The position numbers and the translations under genes are program-made. Under the pieces are notes generated by a model. That model made no database searches and was not told the DNA's origin. It worked only from the letters and a program-made list of their open reading frames with translations. Source: Marinagarivorans cellulosilyticus (GTDB lineage: Bacteria > Pseudomonadota > Gammaproteobacteria > Pseudomonadales > Cellvibrionaceae). Taken from it: a stretch of DNA of 64,000 nt. Where the stretch lies: contig NZ_AP023086.1 in the NCBI RefSeq assembly GCF_021655555.1, positions 1,312,001 through 1,376,000 on the forward strand, in the 5' to 3' direction. Positions 1-9,287 of the stretch are shown here, piece after piece (the stretch's first letter is position 1; the number at the start of each line of letters is the position of its first letter).

Positions 1-42
1 GTTCTCTTTGGATGACAATTTCTGTGATTTTGCTCAGTAAAA

Positions 43-71
43 TGGGCATAGCAAATTTGTTGCTATGCCCA
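43..71. other. 11-bp stem-loop upstream of the MMPL gene
   Basis: Perfect inverted repeat: TGGGCATAGCA at 43-53, a 7-nt loop, and TGCTATGCCCA at 61-71. It ends 19 nt before the MMPL start codon. No T-run follows, so it is not a typical terminator; an attenuator or mRNA-processing hairpin inside the operon is possible. A short open frame ends with TAA at 38-40 and may be the 3' end of the preceding operon gene, but it is too short to identify. Confidence 0.5.
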
Positions 72-90
72 CCTAAGCGATAGACTTCTC

Positions 91-2466
91 ATGAGGCTGA
101 CTAACTTATTGCGCACCTTATTCGCCTTGTGGTGTTTTTTTATCCTGTTGTTTTCGATACGCTTGCATCATTCAGGGTTTTTATTGGCAACTGATTTAAC
201 CGATCTGTTTCCTCCATCTACACATGATCGGGTTGTTTTGCAGGTGAATGATCAGCTGCAACAAACTTTTGGTAATAATATTGTTTTAGCTGTAGAGGCC
301 GAAAATAAAAGCGCCGCTTTGCTGGCAATGCAGAAGGTTATTAAAGCTGTTGATGCCAGTGCCGATTTACAGATGGTAGACGATATTAATGCCGATGCCG
401 AGCGCCTTTCGCAACAGCAACAGCTATTGGCTAAATATCGTTATTCCTTGTTAACGTCCAACCAAGCTCGCGAACTTACCGAAAATAACACCGATGCTAT
501 TACTGCTCGTGCGCAGCAAGCTTTGTTGGGTTTTGGGGGGATGGGTTCTTCTTTATCACCGCTGGAAGATCCATTAGCCTTAACGGCTGGCTTAATGGCG
601 CAATTGCAGCCGCCCTTAAATGCTGAACTTGTCGATAACTTTTTGGTGTTCCACGACAACAATACAGTTGTAGCGATGTTACTAGCGCAGTTGACGCAAG
701 CTTCTTTTAAGCTTGATACGCAGCGGCGCATTAAAGCTTGGAAGCAAAGCTTAGCGCATAGCGTGTCGGCAGGTGGAGCGGCTAAGTTGTTAGTTTCTGG
801 CATTGTTTTTCATGCTGCAGAAGCGTCCGCAAATGCTAATCGAGAAATAAGCACTATTGGATTGGGCTCGTGTTTAGGTGTGCTGCTGTTGTTTTGGTTT
901 GCCTTCCGCAGTTTTAAGCCGTTGTTGTTGAGTTTGTCGTCTGTTGCTTTTGGTTGTTTTTGTGCTGTGGTGGTAACACATACAATATTTGCAGAAATAC
1001 ATTTATTAACTTTGGTTTTTGGGGCGAGTTTAATTGGCGTTGCCATTGATTATGCTTTGCACTTTTTATGTAAATGCCAATTATCTAAAGGTGGGGATAC
1101 ACACGGTTCGAGTTACCAAACACTTAAAAATATTTTGCCAAGTTTAAGCTTAGGCTTATTTACCTCGAGCTTGGGCTATAGCTGTTTACTACAAGCCCAA
1201 TTGCCAGGGTTGCAGCAAGTGGCAGTATTCTCGATGGTAGGTTTAGCCAGTGCTTGGTTATTTGTTACGGTGGTATTGCCTTATTTTGTTAAGCAAAATC
1301 TTGCGGCCAGTGGTGCATGGCTTACCGGCATTACGTATACGCTTTGGCAGCTGTGGTTTAAAGCTCCGCGTTTTGTTTTGTTTGCCATTGCCTGTATTTG
1401 TATCGCTTTTAGTTTGTGGGGGGGGGCGCAATCTAGCTTAAGTAGCGATGCGCGTACTTTGTATAAACCTTCTGATGCATTAATGGCGGCAGAAAAACGA
1501 TTGCAGCATCATTTACAAGCGGTAGCGTCGAACCAATACTTCCTATTACGCGCATCATCCGCCGAGCAACTATTGCAACTTGAGGAGCGTTTTCGAGATG
1601 AGCATTTGGAGCGCTGGGTTCACGAGGGTGTTATTGACGGCTACTCGGCAACCAGCCGATGGGTTCCGTCGTTGGCTACTCAGAATCGCTATTATGCTTT
1701 GCAAAAAAACAAGCTTTATTCAGCAGAGGGAACCGTCGAGCGCTTTATGTTATCGGTTGGATTTCCTATTGATGCGGTGGAATCTATTCGGTCTGATTTT
1801 TTATTATCCGAGCGGGCGCGTTTGCCGTTGAGTGAGTGGTTGGCTGTAGCTAGTCCAGAGCAAAAAATGTTGTGGCTGGGTAAGGTGCCCAATGGTGATA
1901 ACTCAGCATTAAACTCTTACGTTAGCCTTATTACTTTACAGGCCATTCATCAATTACCTGTTATTGCGCGCAGTGAATTTATAGAGGGCGTGACTTGGGT
2001 TGATCGCGTGGCGCAAATGTCGGATAAACTTGACGCTTTAATGCATGCAGCATTGCAGCTGTTATGCGTGGCTTATGGTTTGATTGCGTTATCGCTATTG
2101 TTATTGTATCGCCGTTGGCGGGCGGTATTTATGGTGCTATTGCCGTTGGCAAGCAGCTTGTTTGTTGTTGCACTATTAAGTTGTTTTTCTGTACCACTCA
2201 ATTTATTCCATATTTTGGCGAGTTTTTTGTTGCTTGGCCTAGGAATGGATTACAGCATTTTTGCCTATTCCGGTGGTCGGGGTGCAAGTACTCAACGCGC
2301 CGTTTTCTTATCGGCTATTACCAGTATTTTGTCGTTTGGGCTATTAGCATTAAGTGCAACGCCAATGATTCAAGCTTTTGGTGTAACGCTATTATTGGGC
2401 AGCAGTTTTAATTTATTGTTCGCGCCGCTAATTACTGTGCTCGCGAAAAGTCAAAAGTCTAGCTGA
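91..2466 (+). CDS. MMPL/RND-family exporter of an aryl-polyene cluster
   Basis: 791-aa inner-membrane protein. One N-terminal membrane segment is followed by a large periplasmic domain, a block of hydrophobic helices (about residues 255-400), a second periplasmic domain and a second helix block (about 650-785). This two-fold layout is typical of the MMPL branch of the RND superfamily. The family member in aryl-polyene (APE) clusters is thought to move the polyene lipid toward the outer membrane. The next genes (DUF3261 lipoprotein, dehydratase, ketoreductase, ketosynthase) match the usual APE order, which supports the assignment. A 9-G run at 1418-1426 lies within a transmembrane stretch. The window opens mid-operon, so the other APE genes should lie before base 1. 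Confidence 0.85.
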   Translation: MRLTNLLRTLFALWCFFILLFSIRLHHSGFLLATDLTDLFPPSTHDRVVLQVNDQLQQTFGNNIVLAVEAENKSAALLAMQKVIKAVDASADLQMVDDINADAERLSQQQQLLAKYRYSLLTSNQARELTENNTDAITARAQQALLGFGGMGSSLSPLEDPLALTAGLMAQLQPPLNAELVDNFLVFHDNNTVVAMLLAQLTQASFKLDTQRRIKAWKQSLAHSVSAGGAAKLLVSGIVFHAAEASANANREISTIGLGSCLGVLLLFWFAFRSFKPLLLSLSSVAFGCFCAVVVTHTIFAEIHLLTLVFGASLIGVAIDYALHFLCKCQLSKGGDTHGSSYQTLKNILPSLSLGLFTSSLGYSCLLQAQLPGLQQVAVFSMVGLASAWLFVTVVLPYFVKQNLAASGAWLTGITYTLWQLWFKAPRFVLFAIACICIAFSLWGGAQSSLSSDARTLYKPSDALMAAEKRLQHHLQAVASNQYFLLRASSAEQLLQLEERFRDEHLERWVHEGVIDGYSATSRWVPSLATQNRYYALQKNKLYSAEGTVERFMLSVGFPIDAVESIRSDFLLSERARLPLSEWLAVASPEQKMLWLGKVPNGDNSALNSYVSLITLQAIHQLPVIARSEFIEGVTWVDRVAQMSDKLDALMHAALQLLCVAYGLIALSLLLLYRRWRAVFMVLLPLASSLFVVALLSCFSVPLNLFHILASFLLLGLGMDYSIFAYSGGRGASTQRAVFLSAITSILSFGLLALSATPMIQAFGVTLLLGSSFNLLFAPLITVLAKSQKSS

Positions 2467-2473
2467 GGTAAAA

Positions 2474-3034
2474 ATGGGTTGCCCTAGAGTGAAAAAAAAC
2501 AGTGTTTTTGTTGCGCTAATGCTTTTGCTGGTTAGCGCATTAGGCTGCTCAGTGTTCCAAACTCCTGCATTGCTACCTGCTATTACTCCGCAAGTGTGTC
2601 CTGCGGCTTCGCAGCAACAGTGGATGGTTTCATGGCGGGGCCAGCAGACTCGTATGATGGTTATAGCGCACTGCGAGCAAACGCCTGAAGGGGGGCGCTG
2701 GCAATGGCTGTTGTTAAATCAATTGGGGCAGCGCATCGCGACTGCCTACAATAATGGTGGGCAAGTTAATATTGATTATTCAGTGCCGCACCCTGTAAAG
2801 GCGCTGGTGCCTAAGCTGGTCGAAGCTTGGCAGTTTATTCAGTTTGATATAGCAACACTGGAAGCGCAAAGCGCGCAAGGCTGGTCGTTTGTTGAGCGGG
2901 GAGGGAAGCGACAAATACGGTTTTCTGGTATATTGCGCGCCGAAATTAGCTACCCCGTAGGGAGTGCAGGCTCAAGCCCGATTGTTTATACGGCAAGTGA
3001 GTTTAATGTGGCGATTCGTCGCCACGAGTTGTAG
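2474..3034 (+). CDS. DUF3261-type lipoprotein of the APE cluster
   Basis: 186-aa predicted lipoprotein. The signal peptide ends in a lipobox (Ser-Ala-Leu-Gly-Cys) near residue 25. It starts 7 nt after the MMPL stop with a GAGG ribosome-binding site 6 nt upstream, so the two are co-transcribed. DUF3261 lipoproteins accompany MMPL exporters in aryl-polyene clusters and are thought to help deliver or anchor the polyene at the outer membrane. The mature part is a small beta-rich domain with no catalytic motif that I recognise. Family recognition rests on size, lipobox and position as well as sequence. Confidence 0.75.
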   Translation: MGCPRVKKNSVFVALMLLLVSALGCSVFQTPALLPAITPQVCPAASQQQWMVSWRGQQTRMMVIAHCEQTPEGGRWQWLLLNQLGQRIATAYNNGGQVNIDYSVPHPVKALVPKLVEAWQFIQFDIATLEAQSAQGWSFVERGGKRQIRFSGILRAEISYPVGSAGSSPIVYTASEFNVAIRRHEL

Positions 3035-3075
3035 CGCCCGCACCTCGTTTAGAATTGACCGTTTTTAGTTGTGTT

Positions 3076-3549
3076 ATGGCTACATTGCTCCCTACAGAAT
3101 TACCCATTGAAACCTTTCTTTTGCATCGCAAAAGCATGTTGCTTATCAAAGAAATCACAAGCTGCGGGGATGATTGGTTAGAAGCGAGTGTGGATGTTGC
3201 GGCTTCTTCTTTGTTTGTGTCTGAGCAAGGTGATGTGCCATCTTGGGTTGGTTTGGAATATATGGCGCAGGCGATATCGGCGCTGGCGGGCGTTAAGGCT
3301 TGGCGTCAGGGGCGTAAGCTCGAGGTCGGTTTTTTATTGGGTACGCGACGCTATAGCGCGGTAGAGCATAGCTTTTCTCTTGCGGTTCCCTTAAGCGTAA
3401 AAGTTGTGCAATTAATGCGTGATGAAAATAATTTGGTGCTATTTGATTGCCATATATATCGCGGCGAAAAAAGTATTGCTTGCGCTGAAATCAAAGCGAT
3501 TCAACCGGATGATATTCAAACAGTGTTAGCACAGCTTGACGCTAAGTAA
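3076..3549 (+). CDS. apeP: APE 3-hydroxyacyl-ACP dehydratase, hotdog fold
   Basis: About 157 aa from the ATG at 3076; an in-frame TTG at 3055 would add seven residues. Neither start has a strong ribosome-binding site. I prefer the ATG because the conserved N-terminal pattern (Leu-Pro-Ile-Glu, then Leu-Leu-His-Arg-Lys-Ser-Met-Leu-Leu-Ile) begins just after it. This resembles the hotdog-fold dehydratases of aryl-polyene clusters, which remove water from the 3-hydroxyacyl-ACP intermediate in each elongation cycle. Short spacing to the ketoreductase (24 nt) and the flanking APE genes support the role. The symbol is by analogy with the Xenorhabdus/E. coli APE nomenclature. Confidence 0.8.
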   Translation: MATLLPTELPIETFLLHRKSMLLIKEITSCGDDWLEASVDVAASSLFVSEQGDVPSWVGLEYMAQAISALAGVKAWRQGRKLEVGFLLGTRRYSAVEHSFSLAVPLSVKVVQLMRDENNLVLFDCHIYRGEKSIACAEIKAIQPDDIQTVLAQLDAK

Positions 3550-3573
3550 GCGACAATAATAAAAGAGGTATAC

Positions 3574-4305
3574 ATGAGTTCAGTTCATCGCGTATTAGTG
3601 ACGGGCTCTGGCCGAGGTATTGGCCGAGCAATTGCCGAGCGTTTAGCGCTAGATGGCTTTGAGGTGGTATTACACTGTCGCAGCCGCATTGCGCAGGCGC
3701 AAGAGGCTTTGGCGGCCATTGAGGCGGCGGGCGGGCGAGCCTCTATATTGCAGTTTGATGTTGCTGATCGCGCCGCTGCGCGGGCATGTATAGAGCAGGA
3801 TATGGAAGCGCATGGCACTTATTATGGTGTTGTGTGCAATGCTGGTATCGCACGCGATAATGCTTTTCCTGCAATGTCTGAAAGCGATTGGGATGATGTT
3901 ATACACACTAATCTTGACGCTTTTTACAACGTGCTTAACCCGATTGTCATGCCGATGGTGCGCCGGCGCAAAGCGGGCCGTATTGTTACTTTATCGTCTG
4001 TTTCGGGCATGATGGGAAATCGTGGTCAAGTGAATTACAGCGCGGCTAAGGCTGGCATTATAGGTGCCACAAAAGCCTTGGCCATTGAACTGGCGAAACG
4101 CAATATCACGGTGAACTGTGTTGCGCCTGGCATGATTAATACCGAAATGCTCGACGAAGCGCCGGTAGAAGAAGCGCTAAAGATGATACCCATGCGCCGA
4201 GCCGGAGAGCCTCAAGAGGTTGCCTCATTGGTCAGTTATTTGGTCTCTGAGCAGGCGAGTTATATCACCCGCCAAGTTATTTCTGTTAATGGCGGGATGT
4301 TTTAA
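3574..4305 (+). CDS. apeQ: APE 3-oxoacyl-ACP reductase (FabG-like SDR)
   Basis: 243-aa short-chain dehydrogenase/reductase. It has the nucleotide-binding glycine motif Thr-Gly-Ser-Gly-Arg-Gly-Ile-Gly near residues 10-17, an Asn-Ala-Gly motif near residue 90, and a catalytic Ser142/Tyr155/Lys159 set. The C-terminal Val-Asn-Gly-Gly-Met is typical of FabG. It would reduce the 3-oxoacyl-ACP intermediate with NADPH during polyene chain extension. An AGAGG ribosome-binding site precedes the ATG. The stop overlaps the ketosynthase start by one base (TAATG), indicating translational coupling. Confidence 0.9.
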   Translation: MSSVHRVLVTGSGRGIGRAIAERLALDGFEVVLHCRSRIAQAQEALAAIEAAGGRASILQFDVADRAAARACIEQDMEAHGTYYGVVCNAGIARDNAFPAMSESDWDDVIHTNLDAFYNVLNPIVMPMVRRRKAGRIVTLSSVSGMMGNRGQVNYSAAKAGIIGATKALAIELAKRNITVNCVAPGMINTEMLDEAPVEEALKMIPMRRAGEPQEVASLVSYLVSEQASYITRQVISVNGGMF

Positions 4306-5531
4306 TGAAGCGCGTAGTGGTAACTGGTATGGGCGCAATTACTGCGCTTGGTGATAATTGGGCTAGCTTTGAGCAAGCGCTGCGTTCGCAGACTAGCGCC
4401 ATTGTGCGAATGGAAGAGTGGGCCAAGTTTAAGGATTTTAATACCAACCTTGCAGGCCCGATAACGGACTTCGTTACCCCAAAATATGCGCGTAAAAAAA
4501 TTCGCTCTATGAGCCGCGTCTCATTAATGGCGACCCGCGCCACTGAAATCGCGCTTGATAACGCTGGTTTGTTAGACGACCCAGAAATACAAAGCGGTGC
4601 GATGGGGGTGTCTTATGGATCATGTACAGGAAGCACAGAAGATACCCGTAATTTTGCCCTTATGCTGGAAAGCCTCGATGTTGGTGGTGCAACAGCAACG
4701 ACCTATATTCGAATGATGAGCCATACCGCACCTGTAAACATTGGTGTGTTTTTTGGTTTAAAAGGGCGCGTGATACCAACCTCCTCAGCATGTACATCGG
4801 GCAGCCAAGGTATTGGTTATGCTTACGAGGCCATCAAATACGGTAGGCAAACGTTGATGGTGGCAGGCGGCGCTGAAGAGCTGTGCCCATCAGAGGCCGC
4901 GGTATTTGATTCGTTATACGCCACAAGCACTAAAAACAATACTCCGTCCCTAACGCCAAGTCCTTTTGATCGTGATCGTGATGGTTTGGTGATTGGCGAG
5001 GGAGCCGGCACGCTGGTATTAGAAGAGTTAGAGCACGCCAAAGCGCGAGGCGCTACGATTTATGCCGAAATTGTCGGCTTTGGTACGAACTCCGATGGTG
5101 GCCATGTTACTCAGCCCGATAAGCGTACGATGAAAATTGCCATGGAAATGGCATTAGAGGATGCAAGCCTCGAAAAGAGTGCGATCGATTATGTGAACGC
5201 CCACGGGACCGCAACCGAGCGTGGCGATATTGCAGAGTCTTTAGCGACTGAAAGCCTTTTTGGCCCCAACGCGGTTCCAGTATCGACGCTTAAGGGTCAT
5301 ATTGGCCATACGCTAGGAGCCTGCGGTGGCATTGAAGCTTGGGCGAGTATTGAGATGATGAACAGTGGCTGGTTGGCGCCTACTCTTAACTTGCACAATC
5401 CTGATGAGGCGTGCGGTGAGCTGGATTACGTTATGGCTGATGGCCGTGACAAGTCGTGTAGCTATGTGATGTCGAATAATTTTGCATTTGGCGGCATTAA
5501 TACATCGCTGATCTTCAAACGCTGGGCGTGA
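4305..5531 (+). CDS. apeR: APE beta-ketoacyl-ACP synthase (FabF-like)
   Basis: 408-aa ketosynthase of the FabB/FabF thiolase-fold family, full length. The nucleophile is Cys163 in Ser-Ala-Cys-Thr-Ser-Gly. The two catalytic histidines are His300 (Asn-Ala-His-Gly-Thr) and His335 (Gly-His-Thr-Leu-Gly-Ala), with Lys330 in its usual place. Spacing is close to E. coli FabF. It should condense malonyl-ACP with the growing arylpolyene. It is the last gene of the operon and is followed by a strong hairpin. Confidence 0.9.
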   Translation: MKRVVVTGMGAITALGDNWASFEQALRSQTSAIVRMEEWAKFKDFNTNLAGPITDFVTPKYARKKIRSMSRVSLMATRATEIALDNAGLLDDPEIQSGAMGVSYGSCTGSTEDTRNFALMLESLDVGGATATTYIRMMSHTAPVNIGVFFGLKGRVIPTSSACTSGSQGIGYAYEAIKYGRQTLMVAGGAEELCPSEAAVFDSLYATSTKNNTPSLTPSPFDRDRDGLVIGEGAGTLVLEELEHAKARGATIYAEIVGFGTNSDGGHVTQPDKRTMKIAMEMALEDASLEKSAIDYVNAHGTATERGDIAESLATESLFGPNAVPVSTLKGHIGHTLGACGGIEAWASIEMMNSGWLAPTLNLHNPDEACGELDYVMADGRDKSCSYVMSNNFAFGGINTSLIFKRWA

Positions 5532-5595
5532 TAAAAATAAACAGTGATTAAATTTTAGCTGCTTACGACTCGAAAACCATATTTACTAGCGGGGC

Positions 5596-5622
5596 AAGCG
5601 GCGCATGGACTGTGCGCCGCTT
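5596..5622. terminator. Hairpin between convergent apeR and kinase genes
   Basis: Inverted repeat AAGCGGCGCA (5596-5605), a 7-nt loop, and TGCGCCGCTT (5613-5622), followed by a short T-rich stretch on the plus strand. It lies between two convergent genes, so it probably ends transcription of the APE operon and perhaps also that of the minus-strand kinase. Confidence 0.7.
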
Positions 5623-5641
5623 GAGTCTTTTAAGGGGCACG

Positions 5642-6634
5642 CTAAAGCGCGTTTTTAAGCTCCGCGTATTGTCCTTCACGTAATCTGGGGCCAAATTGGC
5701 TAACGACTACGGCCGCCGCACGGTTAGCAAAAGCGGCTGCATCCATATACGTTTTACCTTGATCTAAGGCGGCTAAAAAAGCACCTGCAAACATGTCGCC
5801 AGCACCGTTAGTATCCACTGCTTTTACCGGTTGAGCGTGGACTTGGTGCAGCGCCTCACCATCAAAAACCCATGTAGGCTCGGCGCCGCGAGTAATCACA
5901 AAGCTTTTGCAGTAGCTTTTGAGTACTTCGACTGCAGCTTCTATGGTAGGGGCTTGGGTGAAATTGAGGGCTTCTCCCTCATTGCAGAAGATTATGTCGA
6001 CCCCACTACCAATAATCTCTAATAATCCGTCGCGGAAGTATTCTACAATCGCTGGATCGGATAAACTAATGGCAATTTGCGCGCCAGCGGCTTTGGCGAG
6101 TTCACGCGTTTTGATGGCGGCAGGTTTTCCCGTTGCGGAGGTGACAAGATAACCTTCGATGTAAACAAACTTGCTAGCTTGCAATGCTGGCTCGTCGATA
6201 TTGTCCACGCTAAGGGTTTCGCTAATGCCAAGATGGGTGTTCATGGTGCGTTCGGCGTCGGGTGTAATCATCACTAGGCATTTGCCGGTAGTGCCATCTT
6301 TGGCGTGATCGCGCGCTTGGGTGCTCACGCCAGTGCGAATAAGATCATCGGCATAAAACTTGCCATGCTTATCGGTAGCAACTTGGCAACTAAAGAAAGT
6401 TTGGCTGCCAAAGTGTTGCGCGGCAATAACGCTGTTAGCGGCTGAGCCGCCACAAGCAAGCTCAGATGCCACTAATTTGTCATGCAGGTGCTCAAGTAGG
6501 TGTTGTTGACGCTTTTCGTCAACAAGTGTCATAACACCTTTGTCTATATTGAGTGCTTGTAGGTCGGAATCGACAACTTGGATTTCGGTGTCGACTAGCG
6601 CAGCGCCAATGGCGTAGATGCCGTAGTTGTTCAT
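5642..6634 (-). CDS. PfkB-family kinase (adenosine/sugar kinase-like)
   Basis: About 330 aa from the ATG at 6634; the frame is open to 6667, but the conserved N-terminus (Tyr-Ala-Ile-Gly-Ala-Ala-Leu-Val-Asp) starts just after the later Met. It has the PfkB signature Gly-Gly-Ser-Ala-Ala-Asn near the N-terminus and Asp-Thr-Asn-Gly-Ala-Gly-Asp near the C-terminus, the last Asp being the catalytic base. It transfers phosphate from ATP to a sugar or nucleoside. The overall pattern resembles adenosine/inosine-type members, but the substrate cannot be settled from sequence alone. It is monocistronic and convergent with the APE operon. Palindromic sequences lie upstream. Confidence 0.8.
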   Translation of the reverse strand: MNNYGIYAIGAALVDTEIQVVDSDLQALNIDKGVMTLVDEKRQQHLLEHLHDKLVASELACGGSAANSVIAAQHFGSQTFFSCQVATDKHGKFYADDLIRTGVSTQARDHAKDGTTGKCLVMITPDAERTMNTHLGISETLSVDNIDEPALQASKFVYIEGYLVTSATGKPAAIKTRELAKAAGAQIAISLSDPAIVEYFRDGLLEIIGSGVDIIFCNEGEALNFTQAPTIEAAVEVLKSYCKSFVITRGAEPTWVFDGEALHQVHAQPVKAVDTNGAGDMFAGAFLAALDQGKTYMDAAAFANRAAAVVVSQFGPRLREGQYAELKNAL

Positions 6635-6971
6635 TTTTTGTGCTCTTTGTCGTTGCAATGCAGGCAAGTATAAGCAATCATGTGTGACGTATGTCGCACG
6701 GCTTAACTTAAGTTATATAAACCGCTGTTATGTAAGGCGTTTTGTACAAAATTTAACGTCTTTACCTAACTTGCAGAGGTATAAACGCATAGCATAGGTT
6801 ATGTAGTTATTAAAAAGTAAATGAGGACAGCCCGCTAGTTTGGATGGCGTAAGCCGGAAGTGCAAGTGGGCTTCTGTTATGGGTGATTATTGTGGGCTGC
6901 TATTAATGTATAGCCCTTTGATAAATTCACAACGACGAGCAGTAAGAATAGAGAGATGTTGAGGCAAGGTT
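6635..6971. other. Divergent intergenic region with palindromes
   Basis: No gene is visible between the kinase (minus) and the DUF1631 gene (plus). It holds an imperfect inverted repeat GTGTGAC-N4-GTCGCAC at 6682-6699 and a perfect 12-bp palindrome TAACTTAAGTTA at 6704-6715. Both sit 50-80 nt upstream of the kinase start, where an operator would be expected. The remainder is AT-rich leader with no RNA motif that I recognise. Confidence 0.4.
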
Positions 6972-9209
6972 ATGTCTAGGCTTATCAATGATGAATTATC
7001 TTCCGAGAATCCTGGTTCTCATGGAAGTGCAGGCAGTGCCGCTTCAAGGCAGGCGCCGCTTTCGCCAGAGCAAGCTCTTGAGCATTTAAAAAAGTGCCAA
7101 GCCATTGCAGTTAAACATGCGCACAGCAGTTTTGCGCCCTTCATGAAGGCATTAAGCCATGCCTTCGATTTGCAAATTGATGCGGCAAAGTCGAATCAGG
7201 AAGTTGCAGAGCTTAGTGGTATTCAGCGCTTATTTCAAAAAAACCGCAGCGAACTCGAAGAGTACTACGCCGGTTATGTTGCTGAAGGTTTTGTAAAATT
7301 CAAACAAAAAGCCTTGTGCACAGAACTTAATGCATCGGGCGGTAACGAGTTATCTATTGTTGATAATCTTGAGTTGGAAGAGTCTCTTGTTTTATCGGGC
7401 ATATCACAGGCTGTAGATAACGAATTAGCCGAGCCATTGTGGGCGCTTAACCAGCGTATGGCATTACTGAATAGTGGTGAGCCAGTTCGTGAGGCAAGCA
7501 ACCCTTCGGCGCCAGTGCAGTTTTGCGAATCTTTGCGTAAGGCTTGTAAATTAATTCCAATGAGTATTGCTGCGGCAAAAACGGTACTAAATACCTATGG
7601 TGAGCAATTGCACGCTATCGCAGCGGATGTTGTTGCAGATACTAATCAGTACTTGAGCGACCAAGGCTTAATGCAAGATTTACAGTACCGTAAATCTAAG
7701 CCCAAAGTCGCCAAGCGTGAATCGATCGAAGGTGAGGCAGAAGCATTAGCTGGCGATGGTGAAGATTCATCGACTTATCAAAGCTCTTTGTTGGATGCGA
7801 TTCGCGGCTTACAGCAAACCTTAAGTGAAATGTCTAAAGCCCCGCAGCAAGCATTTGGTGGCGGGGCCGGCCCCGCATTGAATAGCCAGCAATTAATCGA
7901 TGCGTTGCAAACCATTCAGTTGCAATCGCTTGGCATGATGGGTGTCCCCATGGCTGGCGGCCAAATAGCTGCGCCTATGAATGTCGGCGTAATGCAACAA
8001 CAGTTGCGTGCGCAGTTAGGTGGACAGGGGCGTGTTGGTGATAACGACTTACACGCTATTGACCTTGTTGGTCGTGTTTTTGAATACATGCTGCGCGATG
8101 GTAACTTGCCAGACTCTGTAAAAGCCGCGTTAAGCTACTTGCACACACCGTTTTTAAAATTGGCGTTTATTGATCCTGGTTTTTTTGAAAATCCAGACCA
8201 CCCAGCGCGAGTGCTATTGAATAACCTTGCCGAAGCAGGCATTCGCTGGATTGGGAATGACGGTACGATACAGCACAACATGTTGGAGAAAATACGGGAA
8301 ACGGTTGACCGTTTGCTGAATGAATTCACCAACGATGTGAAAGTGATTACCTCCATATTGTTGGATTTTAACGCCTACACAAAAAATATTGTTCGCCGCC
8401 AAGAGTTAATGGAAAAGCGCGCCGCGGAAAAAGCTCAAGGCGAAGAAAAACTACGTGAAGTGAAGCACCGCGTAAATAAAGAAGTAATGACACGAACAGA
8501 AGATAAAGACTTACCTTCGTCTGTGTTGCTCTTTTTGTTGCAGCCTTGGTTTGATTATTTATCTTTTTGTATGTTGCGTTATGGTGATGATTCGGAACAG
8601 TGGAGTGGCGCGCTTTCTTTAGTGGACGACCTCTTGTGGGCTGTTGATGTTAAGTCAAATAATAATGACATTCAAATTCAGAAAGAATTGATTTATCGCT
8701 TACAATCAGAAATGCAGGCCGGGTTTGATGTGATTGGTTATGACGCCGATAAAGGCGAAAAACTGATTGAATCCATCACCGATATTTTACGTGCAGCCAT
8801 TGCGCAAAAGGCGCCGGAGCCAGAGCCAGAGCCAGTGCGTGAGGAAGCCGAAAAAGTCATCGCAGAGAAAAAGAGCGCGGCTCCATTATTGGAACCAGAC
8901 CATGTCTCTGACGAAGAGCAGCGGGTAATTGACGGCTTAAAACAAATTGAGTTTGGGACTTGGTTTGAATTTGAAGGCGGTCGCCGTCTTAAAGTAGCTT
9001 GGTATAACGCGCGCACTATGCATTACATGTTGGTGAATCAGGTAGGGAAAAAAGAAGCCATGCTCACGGGCTTGGAGCTTGCTCGTAAAATGATCGCCAA
9101 AACCGCTAATATTGTTTCAGGTAGCTCTAAACCGTTCTTTGAACGTGCACTGGAGGATATCTACAATAATATGAGTGGCGCAGCCAGTACGGATGTCGAG
9201 CATATTTAA
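6972..9209 (+). CDS. DUF1631 family protein
   Basis: 745-aa cytoplasmic protein with no signal peptide or membrane segments. It is largely helical with charged coiled regions. There is a Met/Gln/Gly-rich stretch around residues 290-360 and an acidic Glu-Pro repeat near 615-625. The C-terminal 90 residues (Trp-Phe-Glu-Phe, then Leu-Lys-Val-Ala-Trp-Tyr) look like a small beta-barrel of the PilZ-like type often found at the end of DUF1631 proteins. DUF1631 has no established function; a c-di-GMP-related role is only suggested by that C-terminal part. It is a single-gene unit ending at a perfect terminator hairpin. Confidence 0.75.
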   Translation: MSRLINDELSSENPGSHGSAGSAASRQAPLSPEQALEHLKKCQAIAVKHAHSSFAPFMKALSHAFDLQIDAAKSNQEVAELSGIQRLFQKNRSELEEYYAGYVAEGFVKFKQKALCTELNASGGNELSIVDNLELEESLVLSGISQAVDNELAEPLWALNQRMALLNSGEPVREASNPSAPVQFCESLRKACKLIPMSIAAAKTVLNTYGEQLHAIAADVVADTNQYLSDQGLMQDLQYRKSKPKVAKRESIEGEAEALAGDGEDSSTYQSSLLDAIRGLQQTLSEMSKAPQQAFGGGAGPALNSQQLIDALQTIQLQSLGMMGVPMAGGQIAAPMNVGVMQQQLRAQLGGQGRVGDNDLHAIDLVGRVFEYMLRDGNLPDSVKAALSYLHTPFLKLAFIDPGFFENPDHPARVLLNNLAEAGIRWIGNDGTIQHNMLEKIRETVDRLLNEFTNDVKVITSILLDFNAYTKNIVRRQELMEKRAAEKAQGEEKLREVKHRVNKEVMTRTEDKDLPSSVLLFLLQPWFDYLSFCMLRYGDDSEQWSGALSLVDDLLWAVDVKSNNNDIQIQKELIYRLQSEMQAGFDVIGYDADKGEKLIESITDILRAAIAQKAPEPEPEPVREEAEKVIAEKKSAAPLLEPDHVSDEEQRVIDGLKQIEFGTWFEFEGGRRLKVAWYNARTMHYMLVNQVGKKEAMLTGLELARKMIAKTANIVSGSSKPFFERALEDIYNNMSGAASTDVEHI

Positions 9210-9234
9210 ATAGTGGCTTTACTAACCTCACCGA

Positions 9235-9272
9235 ATATAAATACGGCCCTCTTGTGAGGGCCGTATTTATAT
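9235..9272. terminator. 17-bp perfect bidirectional terminator stem
   Basis: Left arm 9235-9251, loop TTGT 9252-9255, right arm 9256-9272, perfectly complementary over 17 bp with an AT-rich base and GC-rich core (TACGGCCCTC). It separates the convergent DUF1631 and outer-membrane-protein genes and should terminate both. Confidence 0.9.
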
Positions 9273-9287
9273 GAAAAGTCGTAGTCC

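Noticed and set aside
1418..1426. 9-G run in the MMPL gene as a phase-variation site
   Set aside because: It is shorter than typical switch tracts, and the reading frame is intact on both sides in a family that is not usually phase variable.
6780..6960. Possible riboswitch in the DUF1631 leader
   Set aside because: Some short pairings exist, but they do not match the conserved core of any riboswitch that I know, including c-di-GMP classes.
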